Shown one piece after another: positions 59,572-64,000 of a stretch of 64,000 nucleotides of DNA. Position numbers and translations under genes: made by a program. Below the pieces are notes generated by a model. That model was given only the letters and a program-made list of their open reading frames with translations, was not told the origin of the DNA and made no database searches. The DNA lies in contig NZ_JAJUXI010000009.1 of NCBI RefSeq assembly GCF_021390515.1, forward strand, positions 248,001 through 312,000, in the 5' to 3' direction. The first letter of the stretch is position 1; each line of letters begins with the position of its first letter. Source of the DNA: Dyadobacter sp. CY326. GTDB taxonomy: Bacteria; Bacteroidota; Bacteroidia; Cytophagales; Spirosomataceae.

Positions 59572-60267
59572 ATGAAAAAATTAACCGCATTCTCCCTTGC
59601 AGTCCTGATGACGCTTGTGTTTTCCGTGGCTGCTCATGCGCAGGAAACCAGAAATTTTAATTTATCAGGTTTCAGCAAGCTCGAAATGGGCAGTGCATTC
59701 AAGATTGAAGTGAAGCAAGGAAGCAAATACAGCATTTCAACCAGCGGCCGCAGCGAAGATCTGGACGATTTGGAAGCATCTGTTAAGGGCGATGCGCTGC
59801 ATTTGGGATACAAAGGCAATAATTGGAATAAAAACAGAAAAACGGTGCTTGTCGACATCACCATGCCTTCCCTGGACGGCGTGGACTTTTCAGGTGCTTG
59901 CAAGGCCAATGTTGCCCATTTTACGGGTGTCAAAAATATGGACATTGAAGTTTCCGGCGCCTCACAGGTGAATATGGACTTTTCAGCGCCCAAGGTCAAC
60001 TTCGATTTGTCAGGCGCTTCGTCGCTCATCCTGGTTGGACAAGGTGATATGTTGAGTGGTGAAGTTTCGGGTGCTTCTTCTTTTAAGGGAAGAGAGTTTT
60101 CTGCCAAAACGGTGAACATTGACGCGTCAGGAGCGAGCAGCGCGGCCGTGGTTGCCAGCAATGTCGTGCATGCAGAAGCCAGCGGGGCAAGCAGCATTCG
60201 TTACTCCGGCTCAGCGAAAGACATTCATTCGAGCACTTCGGGAGCGAGTTCGGTTAAGAGAGACTAG
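59572..60267 (+). CDS. GIN-domain (DUF2807) secreted protein
   Basis: A 231-residue exported protein with a signal peptide (LAVLMTLVFSVAAHAQE) and a single DUF2807 domain (FNLSGFSKLEMGSAFKIEVK; TVLVDITMPSLDGVDFSGAC). Short repeats with the core V-S/D-S-G-A-S-x follow each other through the second half (~150 residues), forming a beta-helix. It is similar to the C-terminal domain of the PspC protein just upstream, so the pair arose by duplication. 'Putative auto-transporter adhesin' is the usual database name, but function is not established. Confidence 0.92.
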   Translation: MKKLTAFSLAVLMTLVFSVAAHAQETRNFNLSGFSKLEMGSAFKIEVKQGSKYSISTSGRSEDLDDLEASVKGDALHLGYKGNNWNKNRKTVLVDITMPSLDGVDFSGACKANVAHFTGVKNMDIEVSGASQVNMDFSAPKVNFDLSGASSLILVGQGDMLSGEVSGASSFKGREFSAKTVNIDASGASSAAVVASNVVHAEASGASSIRYSGSAKDIHSSTSGASSVKRD

Positions 60268-60296
60268 CATAACCATTCCTACATAAGTGAACAAAG

Positions 60297-60320
60297 AGCC
60301 GGCTTCTGTCGGCTTTTTTG
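60297..60320 (+). terminator. Intrinsic terminator after the GIN-domain gene
   Basis: AGCCG and CGGCT pair around a short loop (the loop bases can extend the stem), followed by TTTTTTG, 30 bp past the stop codon. Confidence 0.75.
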
Positions 60321-60434
60321 TTTGTGTAACTTTTCAAAAAGCAACAAATCAGGTTAAGAGTAATATATTTACAGACTTTCCTTCTCTGTCATTCTTCAAT
60401 TAGTGATCTATTCAAAAACTTTTATCTGAGGAAA

Positions 60435-61292
60435 ATGAGAAGTGTGCGTTCCCCGAAATATGCTGTTATCAAGGCATTTATCCTGATTCTTTCATTTCTG
60501 ACTGCGTGGGAAGCAGTTGCACAAAGCCGATCCGGAAAATACGTCAATCCCTTTGGCGTGATGAGCGTGACTGCGGGCGTGGGCGTGGCCTATTATATGG
60601 GCGATCTGAGCGATGGCATCAATATGAAGCATTTGGGATTAGGACCTTCCATTTCAGTCGGTGGCCTTTATCGGTTGACAGAGCATGTTAGCGCGCGCGG
60701 CGAATTGCGGTTTTATAAAGTTTCAGCTGACCAAAAATATTCCAAAAACGCGCAGAATAACCTTTCTTTCAAAACTTTCAATCCCGACATTAACCTGGGC
60801 ATTCAGGCGGATTTGTATTCATTTAATAGCCACGCACGCATTAATCCTTATCTTTTTGGAGGCATAGGGTTTACATTATTAAATCCAAAAGCAAAAATCG
60901 ACGGCGAATGGCACAGTCTGGCGCCATTGCGGACGGAAGGCATTAAATACAGCCGGTTACCATTGGTTTTTACAGCCGGAATTGGTGTTTCTGTCAAAAC
61001 GACAGAGCGGTTAAGTCTGGGCTTGGAGCTTTGTAACAACTTTGTGAATTCTGATTATCTGGACGATGTAAGCACATTTTATCCCAATCCCGATCAACTG
61101 CCCAGCGACCTCGCCAGGCGACTTTCAGACCGTTCGCCCGAAATTGGCCTCGAACCTCGGCAGCCCGGCTGGAACCGCGGAAGTGCCAAAAGCAAAGACA
61201 GTTATTTATTCTTTCAATTACGTGGCACTTACCTGCTCGGTAACCGCCATCAAGCCAGGGAGCGCAAGAAAACCCGTTGTCCTAAATTTTAA
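60435..61292 (+). CDS. Outer membrane beta-barrel protein (DUF6089-like)
   Basis: A 285-residue protein with a signal peptide (LILSFLTAWEAVAQS) and alternating amphipathic strands (GVMSVTAGVGVAYYMGDLSD; HLGLGPSISVGGLYRLT; ARGELRFYKVSADQ; NPYLFGGIGFTLLNP) closing with SYLFFQLRGTYLL. This matches small barrels annotated DUF6089 in Cytophagales. It ends in a basic, Cys-containing tail (RERKKTRCPKF), which is unusual after a barrel's terminal strand. Function unknown, possibly structural. Confidence 0.82.
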   Translation: MRSVRSPKYAVIKAFILILSFLTAWEAVAQSRSGKYVNPFGVMSVTAGVGVAYYMGDLSDGINMKHLGLGPSISVGGLYRLTEHVSARGELRFYKVSADQKYSKNAQNNLSFKTFNPDINLGIQADLYSFNSHARINPYLFGGIGFTLLNPKAKIDGEWHSLAPLRTEGIKYSRLPLVFTAGIGVSVKTTERLSLGLELCNNFVNSDYLDDVSTFYPNPDQLPSDLARRLSDRSPEIGLEPRQPGWNRGSAKSKDSYLFFQLRGTYLLGNRHQARERKKTRCPKF

Positions 61293-61308
61293 AAAACCAA
61301 TCCTTTAT

Positions 61309-61827
61309 ATGTTAAAGCCCAAACATCCGCATCAGTCGGAGGTTACCATGACCGAAATGGTGCTTCCCAATGACACCAATACATTGAATAATCTGATGGG
61401 AGGCAGGCTTTTACATTGGATGGACATCTGCGCCGCCATTGCTGCGCAGAAACATTCGAACCGCATTGTAGTAACGGCTTCCGTGGATAATGTGTCATTT
61501 ACAGAGCCTATTAAGCTCGGTAACATTGTGACGATGCAGGCGAAAGTGACCCGCGCATTTAATTCTTCGATGGAAGTTTTTTTGGAAGTTTGGGCAGAAG
61601 ATATTCCGGCTGGGCAGCGTGTGAGCACAAACCGCGCTTTTTACACATTCGTCGCCGTGGATCAAAACGGCCGCCCTATTGAGGTTCCACCGCTGGAACC
61701 AGAAACAACTGAAGAACATGAATTGTATCTGAGCGCACTTCGCCGCCGTCAATTGCGGCTCGTCTTGGCCGGTCGTATGAAACCTGCGGATGCGATCGAA
61801 TTGAAAGCACTTTTTCAGGTTAATTAA
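61309..61827 (+). CDS. Acyl-CoA thioesterase, hotdog fold
   Basis: A 172-residue single-hotdog enzyme. The family signature is NNLMGGRLLHWMDICAAIAA, with the catalytic Asp in the long central helix, followed by RIVVTASVDNVSFTEPIKLG and an EVFLEVWAEDIPAGQ strand. This matches YciA/BACH-type acyl-CoA thioesterases. The frame reaches back to 61144 inside the preceding barrel gene; the ATG at 61309 gives the standard N-terminus (MLKPKHPHQSEVTMTEMV). The preceding gene ends 16 bp upstream. Confidence 0.92.
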   Translation: MLKPKHPHQSEVTMTEMVLPNDTNTLNNLMGGRLLHWMDICAAIAAQKHSNRIVVTASVDNVSFTEPIKLGNIVTMQAKVTRAFNSSMEVFLEVWAEDIPAGQRVSTNRAFYTFVAVDQNGRPIEVPPLEPETTEEHELYLSALRRRQLRLVLAGRMKPADAIELKALFQVN

Positions 61828-61881
61828 GTCAGGCTTCCTGCTATATTTTTGGTATTTTTACGGCATAAATCCATTCAAGTT

Positions 61882-62250
61882 ATGCCAAAAGAGATCATAT
61901 TTTCAGATAAAGCGCCTGCTCCGATCGGACCTTACAGCCAGGCCGTCAAAATAAACGGAACCCTTTATGTTTCGGGTCAAATTGCAGCCGAGCTTGCCAA
62001 ATCCGGTGACATTAAAGCCGAAACGGGCATTGTAATGCAAAACATCGGGCACATTCTCGGCGCCGCCAAATTGGGTTTCCAGAATGTGGTGAAGTCGACG
62101 ATTTTTCTAAAAAATATGGACGACTTTGCGGCTGTGAATGAGATTTATGGCAGCTTTTTTACCAAAGAACCGCCTGCCCGCGAAACCGTGCAGGTTGCGC
62201 GTCTGCCTAAGGACGTGAATGTGGAAATATCCGTTGTTGCGGTCGAGTAG
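61882..62250 (+). CDS. ridA: RidA-family reactive intermediate deaminase
   Basis: A 122-residue protein of the YjgF/YER057c/UK114 family. It has the conserved opening DKAPAPIGPYSQAVKINGTL, the strand YVSGQIA and the active-site Arg in ARETVQVARLPKDVNVEI. It hydrolyses reactive enamines/imines such as 2-aminoacrylate formed by PLP enzymes. The frame is open to 61849; MPKEIIFSDKAPAPIG at 61882 is the standard start. Confidence 0.95.
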   Translation: MPKEIIFSDKAPAPIGPYSQAVKINGTLYVSGQIAAELAKSGDIKAETGIVMQNIGHILGAAKLGFQNVVKSTIFLKNMDDFAAVNEIYGSFFTKEPPARETVQVARLPKDVNVEISVVAVE

Positions 62251-62288
62251 GACGCAAGAAATCATCCAGTAAAATTTAAGATATTATA

Positions 62289-63839
62289 ATGAGTAATAAA
62301 CCTGTCCGGGTAAGATTTGCCCCCAGCCCGACCGGCCCGCTGCACGCAGGCGGCGTTCGCACTGCTTTGTATAACTATTTGTTTGCACGCCAGCAGGGTG
62401 GCCAAATGTTGCTTCGCATTGAAGATACAGACCAGAACCGCTTCGTTCCCGGCGCGGAAGAATATGTTTTGGAAGCATTGCAATGGCTTGGAATCACCAT
62501 TGACGAAGGCCCGCAGCAAGGCGGCCCACACGCGCCTTACCGCCAGTCGGAAAGAAAAGAAATGTATCGCGAATACGCAGAAAGGCTCGTTGCCGAAGGA
62601 AAAGCTTATTATGCCTTCGATACAGCCGAAGAGTTGGATGCGATGAGAAAACGGCTGGAAGCCGCCAAAGTTGCTGCGGCACAATACAATGCAATCACAC
62701 GGATGGAAATGACGAATTCATTGACATTGTCTGCGGAAGAAACCAAATCCAGACTTGATAGCGGCGAAGCGTATGTGATCCGGATGAAGATCATGCCCAA
62801 GGAAGACATTCGTTTCAATGACCTCATTCGCGGCTGGGTTGTGGTGCATTCATCGCAAATTGATGATAAGGTGCTTTTGAAATCCGACGGCATGCCCACT
62901 TACCATTTGGCCAACATTGTGGATGATCATTTGATGGGCATTACGCACGTGATCCGCGGTGAAGAATGGCTTCCATCGGCTCCATTGCACGTTTTGCTTT
63001 ACAGATATTTAGGCTGGGAAAGCACCATGCCGCAATTCGCGCACCTTCCACTTTTGTTAAAACCAGATGGAAACGGTAAGTTATCCAAGCGGGACGCAGA
63101 TCTCGGAGGCTTCCCGATCTTCCCCCTCGAATGGACCGATCCGAACACGGGCGACAAAGCAAGAGGATTCAGAGAAGAAGGTTATTTCGCGGATGCAACG
63201 GCCAATTTTCTCGCCTTACTAGGCTGGAATGCAGGAACCGAGCAGGAGCTTTTCAATATGGAAGAGCTGATCGCCGCATTCAGCTTTGACCGCGTGCATA
63301 AGGCCGGAGCTAGATTCGACATTCAGAAAGCAAATTGGTTCAACCAGCAATATCTCAAAAACCTGGACGATGCAACGCTTATCGAGCAAGCAAAACCACT
63401 CTTTAAGGCAGCGCAAATTGAAGTTTCGGATCAGCAGGTTTCACAGATTGTGTTTTTATTAAAAGATAGAGTGCATTTTGTAAAGGAAATTGTCAGTGAA
63501 TCTGTCTTTTTGTTTAACGCTCCCGAATCTTACGATCAGGAAGTGGTTTTGAAAAAATGGGATGAACAAGCAGTTAATGCAATCTCCGGTTTCAAAGATG
63601 CGCTAGCAACATTTGAGGGGGATTTTACTGCCGATCACATTAAAGCGAAACTGGCGGAAACAATGGAATCGCTTGGTATAAAAATGGGTAAAATCATGCA
63701 GGCATTACGCCTTGCATTAACAGGCGAAGGCCATGGCCCGGACCTGATGGTGATCATGGAAATCCTGGGCAAAGATGAAGCAGTGACAAGGCTTGAAAAC
63801 GCCTTAACCCGCTTACCAGCGCAAATTCGCCTGGCATAA
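62289..63839 (+). CDS. gltX: Glutamate-tRNA ligase GltX
   Basis: A 516-residue class Ib aminoacyl-tRNA synthetase. The HIGH-equivalent motif is APSPTGPLHAGGVRTALYNY and the KMSKS-equivalent is GKLSKRDADLGG. Further signatures are RIEDTDQNRFVPGAEEY and YHLANIVDDHLMGITHVIRG with EEWLPSAPLH. The C-terminal anticodon-binding domain ends normally. Length is typical. Whether it charges only tRNA-Glu or also tRNA-Gln cannot be told. The start at 62289 is 38 bp after ridA. Confidence 0.97.
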   Translation: MSNKPVRVRFAPSPTGPLHAGGVRTALYNYLFARQQGGQMLLRIEDTDQNRFVPGAEEYVLEALQWLGITIDEGPQQGGPHAPYRQSERKEMYREYAERLVAEGKAYYAFDTAEELDAMRKRLEAAKVAAAQYNAITRMEMTNSLTLSAEETKSRLDSGEAYVIRMKIMPKEDIRFNDLIRGWVVVHSSQIDDKVLLKSDGMPTYHLANIVDDHLMGITHVIRGEEWLPSAPLHVLLYRYLGWESTMPQFAHLPLLLKPDGNGKLSKRDADLGGFPIFPLEWTDPNTGDKARGFREEGYFADATANFLALLGWNAGTEQELFNMEELIAAFSFDRVHKAGARFDIQKANWFNQQYLKNLDDATLIEQAKPLFKAAQIEVSDQQVSQIVFLLKDRVHFVKEIVSESVFLFNAPESYDQEVVLKKWDEQAVNAISGFKDALATFEGDFTADHIKAKLAETMESLGIKMGKIMQALRLALTGEGHGPDLMVIMEILGKDEAVTRLENALTRLPAQIRLA

Positions 63840-63934
63840 TTGTGATATAACCGTTGGAATTAAACTGACTTGAAAAGAGTAATCGGTTCCATAATTTAGT
63901 AATCATTCGAAATGACCGCTTTGCGGCGAGACAC

Positions 63935-64000
63935 ATGGCTAAGAAGAAACCAAACGATACGACCAAACCAGCTGCGGAAAAGCCCCGGGTTCACAAAGAC
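63935..64000 (+). CDS. Start of an unidentified gene, cut by the window edge
   Basis: Twenty-two codons are visible from an ATG at 63935: a Lys/Pro-rich N-terminus (MAKKKPNDTTKPAAEK). The reading frame stays open to the end of the window. The fragment is too short to recognise a family; an overlapping ATG at 63912 in another frame is less convincing. Confidence 0.5.
   Translation, partial: MAKKKPNDTTKPAAEKPRVHKD

Overview
The window is chromosomal DNA of a Bacteroidota bacterium, most likely a Cytophagales member close to Dyadobacter (Spirosomaceae). Signs of this are a type IX secretion sortase (PorU) and its shuttle PorV, a gingipain-like protease with a T9SS sorting tail, a TonB-dependent receptor with a carboxypeptidase-like N-terminal domain, a DUF4249 lipoprotein, LytS/LytTR signalling, DUF4290 next to murA, a bacterial GGGP-synthase homologue, a near absence of Shine-Dalgarno sequences and many TAnnTTTG (-7) promoter boxes. 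The genus is an inference from protein style. I found no rRNA, tRNA, insertion sequence or CRISPR array.

Layout. 1-3.4 kb: a truncated isochorismatase-type hydrolase coupled to a methyltransferase, then an SDR oxidoreductase and AraC regulator bracketed by two 126-bp direct repeats; one repeat is the 3' end of an intact small gene and the other a broken copy of it. 3.4-7.05 kb: an AT-rich accessory patch with a highly structured leader RNA, a lone P-loop ATPase and an AbiEi/AbiEii toxin-antitoxin pair whose promoter is covered by a perfect 15-bp inverted repeat. 7.1-13.3 kb: ABC-F ATPase, a small protein, a GT2 glycosyltransferase, an AT-rich polytopic membrane protein and an SGNH hydrolase. 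13.3-13.8 kb: a guanidinium exporter (SMR/Gdx) behind a clear guanidine-II (mini-ykkC) riboswitch. 13.8-22.4 kb: secreted and cell-surface proteins (Tat-type protein, M19 dipeptidase, heme/FG-GAP protein, GAF protein, DUF4249 lipoprotein). 22.5-26.2 kb: one LytTR response regulator with two tandem LytS-type kinases, and a divergent stand-alone LytTR protein. 26.3-36.7 kb: 2-hydroxyacid dehydrogenase (behind three 22-bp-phased repeats), M1 peptidase, HupE-like protein, a TonB receptor plus surface-lipoprotein operon behind a Pho-box-like promoter, and an M14 carboxypeptidase. 36.8-39.8 kb: hisH-hisA-hisF-hisIE behind a histidine-rich leader peptide and terminator. 39.8-41.8 kb: small membrane proteins and a GGGP-synthase homologue. 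41.9-47.5 kb: lipoprotein, SprT-like protein, PorU, PorV. 47.5-56.3 kb: M16 pseudo-peptidase, photolyase, DUF1080, MurA/DUF4290, C25 protease, DHFR. 56.4-60.3 kb: PadR-PspC/GIN operon and a GIN paralogue. 60.4-64 kb: DUF6089-type barrel, thioesterase, RidA, GltX and the start of one more gene.

Regulation is the most informative part. Five regulatory modules can be read directly: guanidine-II riboswitch to Gdx; histidine leader-peptide attenuator to hisHAFIE; 11-bp-phased TAACAT repeats just upstream of a -7 box to the TonB receptor; a dyad over the -33 element to PadR; and an inverted repeat over the promoter to AbiE. Two more elements have no assigned regulator: the folded leader at 3441-3527 and the 22-bp-phased triple repeat at 27477-27535. 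All coordinates, identities and foldings were worked out by eye.
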